Source of the DNA: Agrocybe praecox
Lineage: Eukaryota; Basidiomycota; Agaricomycetes; Agaricales; Agrocybaceae
Assembly: GCA_964017145.1 (NCBI GenBank)
Contig: OZ024841.1
Span: forward strand, 3,472,001 to 3,536,000
Direction: 5' to 3'
Length of the DNA stretch: 64,000 nt
Shown here: positions 36,078-47,890 of the stretch, one piece after another
How positions within the stretch are numbered: position 1 is the stretch's first letter
Layout of the letters: every line of letters starts with the position of its first letter
Made by a program: the position numbers and the translations under genes
The notes under the pieces: generated by a model
What the model saw: the letters and a program-made list of their open reading frames with translations, nothing else
Databases searched by the model: none
Told to the model about the DNA's origin: nothing

Positions 36078-38160
36078 TTGTTCTAATTTAGTCTATACAA
36101 TTACATACACATCTCCACCTCCGTCCTTCCATAGAGTCCAGTTTTGTCGATTTATGTGCATATAATATATCTACTTCCACTCCAAAGGCACGTCAATGTC
36201 GAGAATCCTATTACGATGTATTAACCGCAGGGCACAAAGTAATTCATGACGTATATACACGTTGATTGATAATCATTGTAGGGCGCGAGGGGGCCGTACC
36301 AACGGGAGGTATGTTGATTGATAAAGATAGGAGGCCGTTTAAGAGCAATAATGCTGATGCGAGGGGAAATACGAGACTACGAGACGGTTAACACGAGATG
36401 ACAACGCACAAGCGTGGGGAGAATGCAGTTCTTCGATGTATGTCGCTTGACAATCGTTTGACATAGATATATGAAGATCTACAAAGATGGGTAGAGAAAG
36501 TGAGGCGGGGGAGAGAGTGAGCATGAAGAAAAGGGGACAAGACTGAACCACCACGGCTGAGCGGGGGAGAGATGAAACATGGCTGAGAACAAAAGGAACG
36601 AAGAAGATGGAACACAAAGGAAGGAAAATCAGCTCGTTCAACAGTGCCTAGAAAGGAACGTGGAACCGAGCGACAAACACTTGAACTTAAACGCTCGAAG
36701 GGAGGATACAAACATAGGTGATGCGATCCTAACTATGACTGGGCGGGGAGCGAGCAGGAGACGAATGGCAAAAGACAAAAGGGAAAGATAAAGCAAGAGA
36801 GATGAGAGATGAAACATCCATGAGATACGAGACGACGACGACACACATCTAGGTTTCTGATCTGTTTTTCTCAAGGCTCATATACATATATGAATTCAAA
36901 GAGAGAGGCACCGCAAGAGAAGAAAGAAAAGAGACATATGACTCGATTCTTTGTGATCACACGAAGACGTGGACAGGTGAAAAATAGGTAAGATAAAGGA
37001 GGGAAGTGATTGGATTGGCAAGGGTGAAAGTCGATGGGAGGGCATAGACAAGCCAACCAGACCGAACGAAAATGGAACGGACGCATCGAAGATAGAATAA
37101 TGAGAGTGATAAAATGAACGCAGTGATGGGTGAGATGTCAGCAGAATCATAACGCGCACAACGAGAGGGGTAATCGAAGAGAGAGAGTGAATGGAGACAT
37201 AATGGCATTTGATGCTTGGGGGAAAGAAGTTGCGTAGAGGGATAGACGAGAAGATAGAGAAGGAAGCGAACAAATCGAAAGGGAGGGAATGTAAGAGAAA
37301 CAAAGATTAAGGCAGCGAAAAGAGAGATTATGGAGGAGATGGCGATGGAAATAATGAAAGCGGAAGGGACAGAACGAGAATGGATATATATAAGAATAAA
37401 GATGAGAGAGGAAAACGCGAAGGAGAGAAAATGATTGATGAAATCGTACATTAGGAAAAGGGGTAGAAGCATGCAGAGAAAAAAGAGACGCCATGGTGGA
37501 GCAAAAGAATCGGATACGCAAGGATGCAGAGGATAGAATTAGAAAGAAGTGATTGAAGGAAAGAGGCGACAATCCAAGAAGACAAGGATCCAAGATGGGT
37601 GAAGAAAAGAGAAGGGTTTTCGGGAGTCTGAAAGTGATAAAGCGAACGTGCAGTTTAAGTCTACAGGAAGGTACGATTAAAGGAAACGAATGGTAACATA
37701 CACAGACGACACAGACAAGAGGAAGTAGATAAGGAGAGTGACAACACAAAGGAATAATATAGCCGAACGATACTACATAGTCTCGAGATCAATTATTGAA
37801 CGAGAGATGGGGAGAGAGTGAGAACGAGGTGAAGAAAGCACGACAACGCACAGTAAAAGACACTATACACCCCGACCGCAGAGAAGAGTGAAATCACCAA
37901 ACAGCGACGAATATGACGAGTGGACGATGGCTGACATGGACAATCGAAGGACAGACATATGTGGACGGTCCGACGGAAATTTGACACGGGTTTTGATCCG
38001 AACCCTAACCCAATATGGATGACATCACGTACGTTCGTATCCCACATTCCGTTTTTCTCGTTCTTTCTCTTTCCATGACTGTTTTCTTGGATCCTACGCG
38101 TCAAGCAGACGAACGGGCCTGTCATTATGCAAGATTTATGGGAGTGCACATTGAACGAAA
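36078..38160. repeat. Purine-rich arm with core (copy 6)
   Basis: A/G-rich from about 36300, ending in GGTTTTGATCCGAACCCTAA at about 37989, then CCCAATATGG and ACATCACGTACGTTCGTATC. The C/T-rich bit at 38040-38100 and ACGAAACGAAACC (38155) align with the entry to kinase copies K1 and K2. Confidence 0.65.
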
Positions 38161-38413
38161 CGAAACCTGTAACACAACGACGTAAATGGACTCGGAGGGT
38201 ATTGATGGGCGTATGGAGGACAAAGTGACATGGGAGTGAGACGGAGAGAGATGAAAGGAGGACGTGAAAACATACAGAACGATACTGCTATCTATGGAAG
38301 GACGAGGATCGTAAAGCGACAGCGGGGAGCGAAAAACCGGGACCGGGAGGGATTGCCAAGAAAACACGGAACTGATATACGGCAGCCATCATATCGCTTT
38401 CGAGCCCATTGTA

Positions 38414-38428
38414 AGTCTATGTCTGGTC
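38414..38428. repeat. Left 15-bp direct repeat (target duplication) of the 6.4-kb element
   Basis: AGTCTATGTCTGGTC, identical to 44814-44828. Both copies sit in the same reading frame of the kinase pseudogene (codons for SMSG). Confidence 0.8.
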
Positions 38429-38435
38429 TAGGCTC

Positions 38436-38450
38436 GTGACCAGCCGTTAC
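38436..38450 (+). repeat. Left terminal inverted motif
   Basis: GTGACCAGCCGTTAC, seven bases inside the left direct repeat. It matches the right end in opposite orientation with one base inserted and one mismatch. Confidence 0.55.
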
Positions 38451-38613
38451 CTGTCGAACTCCGCTTTGTGCCGAGAGCAGCCGCAAGCATCTCCAAGTAA
38501 CGGCTGGGACGTACGGGGCACTTTTAGTAGGGTCACGGTGTGACGAATAACTTAGTGGAATTTCGATGTAACTACCACGCCTGTACTCTGTGCTAAATAC
38601 CTCTCGCTCTTCA

Positions 38614-41600
38614 TCACTCGTCATCACTGTCTGAAAACCCACTATCATCCTCCTCCCCGTCATCATCTTCGTCTACTAACACACTATCCATGTCCAAAGA
38701 TATGTCAGCCTCATCACAAACCGGAAACAGCGAGTCATCAGGTGTGCCATTTTCGAGACCTAGCAGAACCTGTTCTACTTCGCTGACTGTTTCTCCTTCT
38801 TCTTCTACCTCGGCTTCCTCACTAACACTGTCTGTAATGCTGTCTCCTGCTATAACAAAGGGGTTCGGGTCACTGGTGGGAATGGGTTCATTGTCATGGT
38901 TCAATATGGGACTGGTGAGTGTGGCTTGCTCGGTGGATCTTGTATCTTTATTAACTTCGTCGACTATCACAGCCTTCGTCCTTCGCCGTTGCTGAAGGCG
39001 CAAGAATGCCTCATTATAGTCGGTAAGAGGGTTTTTTGTGCCTGTAACCAAACTCTGAAACCCAGTTACAATGACATCTTTTACAGGCAGGTCGTCGCTA
39101 TCCAGTACTCGACCTTTTTGTAGTCGATATACATTGTGCTCATCTAGGCTCTGCATGAGAGCTGCAATATCCTTTGATAGGTCAGGAGGAGCATGACGGG
39201 TTCCTTGGTCAGATCCGAGTAGGGTATGAAAGTTTTGCGCCAGCTTCCTCAGAACATCAACGCAGGGAGATATTTTGGCTAGCCATTCCCATGATGCGTT
39301 ACTTCCGCGGGCCTTATAGAAGGTCTATAACTTGGTTAGTATATCAACATTGTTGTCATTTTCGTGCGCTAAATACCTTGATCCAGAAATTGAGATGCTC
39401 TTGCGCTAGGTCTACTTCAACCCAACTGTTAGGGTTTCCCGTTGGATTAAGCAGCCAATTGTTGTATATAACTTCTCTGTAGGTAACCTCTGTAAGTAAA
39501 TAGCTTTTTGGATAGAAAATATTCTTACCTGACTTGTGTTGTCCAAATATTCGTGAGATGATGAATCAGATGTAACATCTCGTGCGCATACTTTGTCCTT
39601 CCATTACCTCGAAACTCTAATGCCCAGATTTTGAGAACTAATACCACTCGCCCTGAGTCTCCAGCTTTTACAGCGTCCGTAAACTCGCGGGATATCAGGG
39701 CATCACGCGTAAACAGAATGGCATTTTCGTATACCATGTCGCCTTCACTTGGTTTTACGTCTGGTTGACACTCTGCACGCTTTGTGCGTAGCTCTTCGAC
39801 AACAGAGGAATCTGTAAATTGATCATATATCATTTCAGCATGCTTTACTAAATCATTCCAACTAGAAAATTTATTGGCGTAGTCCTTTAGGGAACCAGTT
39901 TCCGTGACAATGAGGAGGCAGTGGAGTATTCGTGCATATAGCGAAACAAATACTAGATCTCGAGAAACTCGAAATGATGGAGGCGAAGTGAGGGTAATCG
40001 GTAGTCGTCCTAAACGTGTATTATGGAACCAAAGTGATCCTGGATTTCGTGATCCTGAATTAGGTTTGCCCCAGTGAATTTGCAGTAACCCAAGCATGTC
40101 CGCCATCTTTGCGTGAAATAGACCTGGAATCCACGTAGAGCCAAAAAAAGAATTGAAACCACTTTCTTGTCCCGCCCGAATATTTTCAATAGCTCGATAG
40201 CGTGCCAAAGATAACTGGTCTCCTGCAAGGAACCGAAGGCGTTGGAAATCATCAACTGCGGTCTCTTGTCGAATCGCTTCATCAACTTCAATATTGCCTT
40301 TTACTGAGGATTCGTCAATCTTCCATGTCGGTAATGGATGCAGGTTGGTTTGGTGAAGGTCGATTTTTGCTTCTGTGGATGGTTGATGTTTTTCGAGGTC
40401 CTTACGGAAATGCTGAAGTTCTGGGCCTCCGTGGGTTATGACGATGCGAAGAATTGTGAAGATTAAATTTGCCCGAAATGATGTTCCTTCCTGTTGCGTG
40501 TGAAGGATGTCTGATAATTTCAATTTTGGTGCTGTGAGGTAATTGCACTGGAAATCGTCAACACTGAGGTCTTCAATCCTAGCTTTGAATAGCGGGATTA
40601 AAGTTGCGCATGTACCATTTTCCTGAGAATCGTGCCGGCCAATGACTTGCTCTGATCTTCGAAACATCATATTAATGTTATCGTATACAGTAGAATATAG
40701 TCCAGTAGATGCGATAGAGCGTACTAGGTCACGCATTGAATGAGAAAGCTGATGGAGGGTCCCTGTGTAACTGTTTTTCTTCTGATCCTGTAGCGTTTCT
40801 TTCCGGGCGTTCTGGGTGATAATGTTTGTATAGCTTTCAGATATTCCAAGATTTGACAGAACTGAGATGGTTTGACGTTGTGCTCCTGTTGCAAAGAGAT
40901 AGAGACCAATCATTCTTTTGGATAGATTATTTGCGTGGCTGTATTCTCCGAGGCATGCCAAAGCTGTCGATGTTGTGATCTGTTATGAGTTAAATTAGCC
41001 TGAGTAAACTACGAGCTTGAACAAGTTGCAAGACGTACCACTTTTGTTCGTTCTTTTCTTCTTTCTGTATGCTCATGTTCAGCTCTCGGTGAAGTTGAAA
41101 ATGCCTCTAGAATGCGTAGGCTAACAGGTGTCATATCTGAAAGGTCTTTGTGAAGACTTAGCAGATTGAACCCAGTGACCAAGTCTTTATCGATAATACG
41201 GTCGCGGGTTTGAAGAATTTTTGATTTAGTTACTTGCTTTGCTTCATTGGCAACCAATTTCGCTACAAACGCTATTGCCCACGCCGTAACCTTATTGCTG
41301 CTTCGTGATGATGCCCACCATTCGAGGATTTGGGTTATGTCGGTATTGGCAAAGAAATCGTGCCAGCGTATAGTTCCTAACCCATTATCTGGATCAAAGA
41401 TAAATGTAAGGAACTGTCCAAAGCGAACATTCCTGGTCTTCATAATCTGCAAAATTTCTTCAACCGACCTCCTCAATTGCTCTTGTTGCTCCTCCGCCTG
41501 TTCAGCTTGTTTTCTTCTCGCCTTTTCCACAATTTTGGCGTTGCGTTCTTTCTTTGTAGCACCTGTTATAGGGCTAGTATACTGAAGGCCATCACTGGTT

Positions 41601-41818
41601 ATGCCATTCAGAAAGAGACTGTCCTCATCAAATTGGCGACGAGTTGGAGTTGACTCCTGGTAAGAGTCTGAGGCTGAACTATGTTGGATTTGGTGCGGTG
41701 GACTCTCGGGAAAAAGAGCAAGGCGCATTGACTGCTCCAGACTTGGAAGCGGGGCGAGAACATCATCAGATGAGAAATCAATGTCTGTTAATTCAGAATA
41801 TGGTGATGATAGTGGCAT
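38614..41818 (-). CDS. DUF6589-type protein, 1013 aa, candidate recombinase of the element
   Basis: Four exons: 41818-41039, 40979-39529, 39476-39377, 39324-38614; introns are 52-59 nt, GT...AG, phase-consistent. The ATG at 41818 gives MPLSSPYSELTDIDF; the frame extends upstream only with a GTG. Residues 105-150 form an Arg/Lys/Glu-rich helix, likely coiled coil. The body has the hallmarks of the fungal DUF6589 family: TGAQRQTISVL, YDNINMMF (Asp about 360), GRHDSQENGTCATL, IDESSVKGN, AGDQLSLARYR (Asp about 514), FHAKMADMLGLLQIHWG, NPGSLWFHNTRLGR and GRTKYAHEMLHLIHHL (Glu about 727), then NNWLLNPTGNPNSWVEVD and HNVYRLQKGR. The C-terminus is acidic (VDEDDDGEEDDSGFSDSDDE). The family has no established function; spaced Asp, Asp and Glu in conserved motifs would suit an RNase H-fold transposase, which is inference. 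Gene intact. Confidence 0.85.
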
Positions 41819-41948
41819 TGTGGACAAAGCGAGGACAAGGTGCAAATATAAATGTATTGAAAAACAAGTTTGAAGTGACACACTGATGATCGAAAGTCCA
41901 GATCAGTGACCCGCATTCTTCCTCAACCCAACTTCAACCTCTACTCCA
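41819..41948. promoter_or_regulatory. Shared 130-bp divergent promoter region
   Basis: The only sequence between the start codons of the DUF6589 gene (minus) and the helicase gene (plus). It must hold both 5' UTRs and both promoters. ATATAAATGTATT at 41846-41858 could act as a TATA box. Co-regulation of the two products is inferred from this arrangement. Confidence 0.55.
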
Positions 41949-44441
41949 ATGACCCTTCCACGAAAACACGTATCCAAAACTATCAGAAAACTGGCCCGCG
42001 ATCGTGATATTCCAAAGACAAAGGCATGGCAGGGACTGAAGGACAAGGATCTCGAGAATCTCGAAACCAAACTAAAAGAAAGATTTCAGTGGACGCATAC
42101 ACCTCGAGAATTCCAATTAGAAGCCATAAAAGGACAGCTAAAACGCACCGATGTTCTTGTACATGCTGGTACGGGTTCTGGAAAGACCATGATTGCTGCT
42201 GGACCACACGCAATGGTCGATGTCTCAAGAAAAATGGTCACCTTGATGATATCGCCATTGATAGCCCTGCAAGAAGAGCAAGTAAGATGCAAAAACTATC
42301 TGAAATTTTTACAATGCTTACCTCATTCTTCTTTGTACAGGCAAAAACGTTTCAGACCGAGTTTGGATTGTCCGCAGTGGCAATTAATAGTGCACATGAT
42401 GGCTGCACTAACGAAATCATGGCCGTAAGTATTGGAAGCATCAAGCAGCACTGATTCAGACACTAACTATTTTAACGCAGAAAATTTGCCAAGGAGAGTG
42501 GCGCATAGTGCTCGTTTCTCCTGAAATCATCACCTCTCCAAAATTTCGTGACACGATTTTGCTAAACCCTGCAATGAGATCTCGACTATTGTCAGTTATC
42601 ATCGACGAGGCACATGTTGTCTCTCACTGGGGCTCAGACTTCCGCAAGGAGTATGGTCGACTTGGAAATCTGAGATCAATTCTTCCCAGCGGAATACCAT
42701 TCGTAGCCATGTCAGCCACCCTCTCAAGCCGTATCCGCAAAGATGTCCTTTCAAAACTCCAGTTCGGTGGCAAAGACTCGTTCATCAATCTTGACATGGG
42801 TAATGATCGTCCCAATGTTTCGATTGTTGTTCGCGCAATACATAATGCTATGAACACATTTAGCGACCTCGACTTTATCATACCGTCATCAATAACAAAA
42901 GGAGACGACATACCTTTGACATTTATCTACTCAGACAAGATTCACGACGGCGTCGGTATTGAAGGCCGGCTAACCACATTACTGCCAGAATGCCTTCGCA
43001 ATACGGGCCTGATACGACCATATAGTGCCGCCTTCAGCCTGGAGTACCGAGAACAGGTTATGGCCCGTTTTAAAGCGGGTGTTGTGCGAATTTTAATCTG
43101 TACTGACGCAGCTGGAATGGTAAGCCAGTTCTTGAAAACTTGAGATCAGCACGTCCACTTACATCATCACTTATAGGGTTGTAACATATCCAATATCGAC
43201 ATTGTGATACAATGGAAGTTACCATCTTCAGTGTCTTCATTTGTCCAACGAGCCGGACGAGCTGCACGCGATCCAACAAGAACCGGATTAGCTGTGTTAC
43301 TGGTCGAGAAATCGATATACGATGCAAACCTGATGAATCTGGACTTGGCAGAGAAGTCAGACGGAAAGCAAAAAGGAGCTGTGCGAGAATCATCGACATA
43401 CCCTAAGGCTCCCAAAGGATATGCAACACAACACGGTTCACAACGAGGGGCACACCATGGAAAGAGCGACGAGATTGTGATGAAGGCAGAGGTGTGTCTC
43501 GACACTTCATCGAAAGACGAAGGTTTGTACTCTCTGGTACAAACTGGAATCTGTCGACGACAAATTTTGACACAGATCTACGGAAATAACCCCCCTCGTA
43601 AGTTATTATACCAAGTTCTACAATATTTTGGACTCACATTAAACATGGAATAGAGCCAACAGCTTCATGCTGCGACCTGTGTGATCCCTCGCTCCTCAAT
43701 AAAACGCGCCCTGCTGCACCCGAGAGGACATCTAGAAAAGTCGCAGTCAAAACAGGTGTTCTCAACACGGGTGTGAAGACAGCCTTACAATTGTGGCGCC
43801 GGCAGACCTGGAAACGCGATTTCAAGGGCTCTATGCTCCCGCCCTCGGCCATTTTACGAGATGATTTGCTTGAAACATTGTCGTCGGTCGGCCCCATTGA
43901 GAGATTGAACGAACTCGAAAAAGTAACGGGCGAGGAATGGCCATGGTTCGGTCGATATGGAGATTCATTGCTGGACACAATGAAACAATTAAACATTGCC
44001 CCAATGCAGGCAAAGCCGCAGCAAAAACGCGCGGAGAAGAGAGGTGCAGAGGACAACGCAAACAACGACCGCATTGAGGTAAAGAAGAAGAAACCGAATG
44101 TCACAGTACCTGCTGTATCCGCATCAGTCCCGTTGACACCTGTCCATCACGCTGTATCCCAGGCGCCGGCTCCAATGCAACCAACGTTCTCGCGCATGTC
44201 GAGCTCATTGCCATACATGCCGGGTGCTGTGTATCAAAGTCCCTACATTTATTCGAGCCCCAACTGCACTCCATATTCAACCACTACAGCTTTACCCACC
44301 AATATGATGCCTTATTCACCTTACATGCCAGCTCATTACCCTCATTACCACCTACCCCCATATCCTTACTATCAAACACCCTCAAGAAATCCCATACCTT
44401 CGAGTTCTCAGCAACCTTCGTCCGATGGTCCCAGTAAATGA
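41949..44441 (+). CDS. RecQ-like DEAH helicase, 754 aa
   Basis: Superfamily 2 DNA helicase. Exons: 41949-42281, 42341-42424, 42481-43119, 43177-43597, 43654-44441; every join keeps frame. Motifs in order: FQLEAIKGQL (motif 0), GTGSGKT at 74-80 (Walker A), SPLIALQEEQ (Ia), VSPEII, DEAH at 181-184, MSAT to 219 (III), TFIYSDKI (IV), ILICTDAAGMG (V) and QRAGRAARD at 376-384 (VI). CRRQILTQIYG followed by CCDLCD near 498-503 is the RecQ-type zinc-binding site. No RQC or HRDC domain is evident. After a basic patch (RIEVKKKKPN) the last 120 residues are Pro/Tyr/Ser-rich and probably disordered. The divergent DUF6589 partner suggests the helicase acts in the same DNA transaction. No defects seen. Confidence 0.9.
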
Positions 44442-44796
44442 CCACTTCGTCACTGTTTATATCCCTTATAAACCTGTATAGACTACGAAAATTGAGTTTT
44501 TTAATATATATTACATTGCACACTACTTCTAGGAAGGCTTCTCAGTTGCTAATTACATGGATTTTTGGATGTGGAAAGATAGAGGAAAGATTTTGACGAA
44601 AAAAAGTGCGCGCGGAAAACACGAAATTATTCTAAGTTTTTGTCACACTGGGGATCCTCCAAAATCGTCCCCGTAACTCCCAGTCGTTAGGTGGTGATGC
44701 TCCATTTCGTAGTCCGATTGAGTTCCGTTTGATGGCCGTCGGAGCTTAGGAAAACTCTAAACGATGACAAATGACCAAGCTTGCGTAATCACCACC
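44442..44796. other. Right-hand non-coding region of the element
   Basis: Contains the helicase 3' UTR (TTAATATATATTACATT near 44500) and a subterminal region from 44640 with TGTCACACTGGGG. The left end has GGTCACGGTGTGACG at about 38531, an inverted partial match. CCCGTAACTCCCAGTCG at 44670 echoes the terminal motif. Confidence 0.45.
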
Positions 44797-44812
44797 GTAA
44801 CGGACTGGTCGC
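44797..44812 (-). repeat. Right terminal inverted motif
   Basis: GTAACGGACTGGTCGC, one base inside the right direct repeat. Its reverse complement pairs with 38436-38450. Confidence 0.55.
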
Positions 44813-44813
44813 G

Positions 44814-44828
44814 AGTCTATGTCTGGTC
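44814..44828. repeat. Right 15-bp direct repeat of the 6.4-kb element
   Basis: AGTCTATGTCTGGTC. The following CCATCTTTATCA matches the kinase fragment at 30468 (inverted), which shows the unoccupied arrangement. Confidence 0.8.
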
Positions 44829-47800
44829 CATCTTTATCATATCCAACGGCTCACGCAGCACCCCAAGGTTCTTCGGGTCATTCCTACTCACGAACTGGCA
44901 GCGGTGACGACGACAACGCAGGAGGACACACGTAAAATGGCATGCCAATGCCCCCGTCGCAGAGCCCACCAGTGCCTCAAAGCTCTTTTAAACGCCAACA
45001 GCAACTCTTTCTCCGAACCAGCGGGATCACCAACAGAGCCAGCCAGCGACCGCACATGCCCAGGTACCCACACCGGACGTTTACGCGCACCCAGCTGCCC
45101 TAGCTTAAGCGGCTGCTCCTGCATAGTTAGTGGGGAAAGGGGGGATAATGTGGACAGTACTGTCAGGATGCGCAAAATTGAGAGGGAAAGCGAGGTGTGT
45201 TTCTTTACTCCTATCTTTGCCTTTCTTCGTGGATGGCCCATGAGCGCTACCATTCCTACCTTTCACTGCGAATAAATCAATCAATCAATTTTTCAATTCG
45301 TCTTGTTTTTTTAATTCTATTTAAACCTCCATTTGCGCGTTTTGGGTGCCAGAATTCGTGGCAAAGGGGCCGCAACATTCGTTTGCTTGCTACTATAAAA
45401 CAACCGTTCATTCTCGTTCCTTTACCTGCGTTGTTCTGCCATCGTTCTTTGTAATTTTACGGACTTACATTTCTTCTCCATTCACAGGCCCTCAAGCACA
45501 TAAACATCGTCTGACTATACGATGGGATCGAACCCGAAAAATACATCGGTATGCCCCTCGTTTACAATCTTGTTTATTGGCTAACCATTCTTTCTCAGTT
45601 GAAGAGGGTCGCGTATCAACCATAAATGAAGTAGCAGGCACAAGCTGCTCCAGCGGCAATGCGAACGTCGCACCTATACCTTCCAGAGCAGAGCCATCGT
45701 CCGGAGGAGCGAGAGGTCCGCGTCGTCCAATGCCGTCCCACCTATTGGTACTACCGCCGTCGCAAGCCAAATCAGCACCACCGTACCCGCGCCCACTCGC
45801 AGTCGTTCGACCCAACCCACCCCTACGGGAGTTCGCCCTCGTCACTCGCTACTGGCGTCGTCAGCGACCCATTCGTATCGCTCCTTACATTTCTACCGCT
45901 TCCAAGCCGGCTGGTAACAAACCTCAGCCAGGTACACCGCAGAACAAGGCAGGCCCTGGCCAAAAGAAATTTGCCGGCCCTGCTGCGTTAGGTCTGAGCG
46001 GAAACGATCCGTTCGCATGGGTGTCTGCGCTGCTGCTTCCACTTCTAATTCTGTCGTGGCTTCCAACACCCTCTCACCACCTGGCCCCTGGAGATAAAAG
46101 CGACAAGGAAAAGAAAGCCCCAGGTCGAATACGATTTGGAACCGAAGAAAGGAGGAAGGAGGCAGCCGAGTGGGGGTATGCCTGCCTGTCTCCTTGCAGC
46201 AGCAGCACCAGTACCACTGACGGCTTATCGTGCGCCTGCGGTTCCGAGTGCACCAGTACCTGCACCTGCACCAGCGCCTATCTGGGTTCCTCCTGTCCAA
46301 ATCCCTGCGACGACAGCTCCGACAGCTCCTGCTACTCTAGTATCAGCAATTTCCGCCGAAGCAGACTCGAATACTCCCTGAGTTGGTAAAGCCCAAGGAA
46401 CGGGCCACAAGAAGGCGGAATCGAGCATCAATAGGATCGGGTTGGGCAAGATTTTCGGTGGCAAAGATGCTGAGGCCAGCGCGAAGAGACGAAGGAGAGG
46501 AGGAGGAGGAGGAGGAGGAGGAGAGGAGAAAGCGTACAAGTGGGAGGAGGAACACCCATAGCGTTATGGTTGAACCTGTCCGTTAAGAGCCGGCCTCAAC
46601 TAGAAGACACCGATTAGCTCTGTTTATCCAGAGGGCAGTACCACCGCCGTACCAGCTATAGCCAAGAACCCCAACGCCAGTTTATCACCGCCACCAATGC
46701 CCACGTCCATGCCATTCCCACCGGGTGCAGCTGCACGTTCGACGTCCATGAACGCGGAGCCCCGTTGCCCCTCTTACCACTTCAACGTTTCAACTTCGAC
46801 CGTTTCGCGCCCTGCACCTCCCACACCTGTTCGCAGCCAGGCGGGTGCTGCTGCTGTACCTCCCGTTACGTCTTCCTTCGTTTTTAGGATCGAGAACAAC
46901 GTTACTGTGGGCAGCAGGAACCGTGAACGCCAAGGACAGACCTCGACGTCGTCGAACAGGCTCGGTGCTTGCTATGGGTTCGGTTTGTCTTCGTCGTTGC
47001 AAGCACAGCAGCAAAGAATGCCATCCCCCCTCATCCGTAAGCTCAACTGCGTATTCATCATGGTGCAGTGGATTAGATGACGGTTCCGACGAGGCCACCG
47101 GCGGAGGTGCTTGGGAGTATAGGTGTTGGGCCGCACATGGAGAGCGAGTATGGGGTTAGGTGTATTAGGGCGAAGAAGAAGAGGAAGGATGCAGTCATTG
47201 TTCCGTCTGGTTCGGCTGCTGAAGGACACAGAAGGAAACTTAGACGGGCAGGATGCTTTGCGGGTTGTTGATGAGGAGGCAGTTGTCCGAAGTCGCGTAG
47301 GATGTTCCTCCCACATCAGCAGCAGCGTCGTCTCACGGGGCCTCTAACACACTGGTATTCATAACGAACATTCCGTCATCGTTAGCGAGCCTCTGCCCTC
47401 GACGGGTGGGCTGGTAGAATCTTCGACTGTGGATCTTATCGCACCTGTTATGTCGCCTGGATAGGGGGCATTCCCTTTCACCACTGGCTCTGTCTCTGGC
47501 GTGGTCAGACCGACATATGGCGATCCATCGCAGGAGGCCGGAGATGAAGCTTCGAAGTGCGGTTTAGCGTCGAACTGACGAGGTTGGATAGACCGAACAA
47601 TATGTATAGTTTGGATATGGAAGGTTGAAGGGAAAATTGAGGAGTTAAGGCAGTGCGTATTATTTTCTTTCTTTTCTTCGATATTTTTTCTCTTTTCCTT
47701 CTTTTTCCTTCTTCGTTCTTTTCGATCCGCAGTTTCTGCTGGTGTCGAGACTGGGCTCGTACATCAACACCTGCTATCTTCTTAATTTCTTTTTCTCGTG

Positions 47801-47890
47801 TATTTGCTTTTTGTCCAGGCCATCGAACATACAAACTGATCATTTTTTTCTGTTTATAGGCATGCGGGCCTTTCGGCTGCTCGTGCTTAG

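Larger units (their letters stand above)
38429..44813. mobile_element. 6.4-kb DUF6589 + RecQ-like helicase element
   Basis: Two intact divergent genes lie between identical 15-bp direct repeats. Just inside each repeat is an inverted motif: GTGACCAGCCGTTAC at 38436-38450, and GTAACGGACTGGTCGC at 44797-44812, whose reverse complement is GCGACCAGTCCGTTAC. The left end also contains the motif in opposite orientation (GTAACGGCTGGG at about 38497), giving a possible hairpin with CCAGCCGTTAC. The insertion splits a kinase pseudogene. Taking out 38429-44813 plus one direct repeat restores the continuity of that pseudogene. No RT, tyrosine recombinase or Helitron Rep domain is seen. Mobility is inferred from this structure. 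Confidence 0.7.
38230..47890 (+). pseudogene. KIN4/SNF1-like kinase pseudogene K3, split by a 6.4-kb insertion
   Basis: The 5' part reads RQPSYRFRAHCKSMSG up to 38428. After the insert the same frame resumes at 44814 as SMSGPSLSYPTAHAAPQGSS and GHSYSRTGSGDDDNA. Further on are VPTPDVYAHPAALA-like sequence, NVDSTVRMRKIERESEV (about 45135-45195, alpha-C region), an intron of about 290 bp, then LKHINIV, TGA (45513-45515), LYDGIEPEKYIG. K1 has CGA at the codon where K3 has TGA. Downstream are QSRPEER-type and Pro/Ala linkers (45650-46380), a (GGA)n tract near 46495-46525, MTVPTRPPAEVLGSIG with MESEYGVRCIRAKKKRK (47077-47200; K1 and K2 keep little of this) and a last exon ending at 47890. Multiple stops and frame changes make it non-functional. 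Confidence 0.75.

Noticed and set aside
38429..44813. Helitron or Crypton identity for the 6.4-kb unit
   Set aside because: No HUH-Rep domain and no tyrosine-recombinase motif is seen. The helicase is RecQ-like rather than Pif1-like, and a 15-bp target duplication does not fit Helitron insertion.
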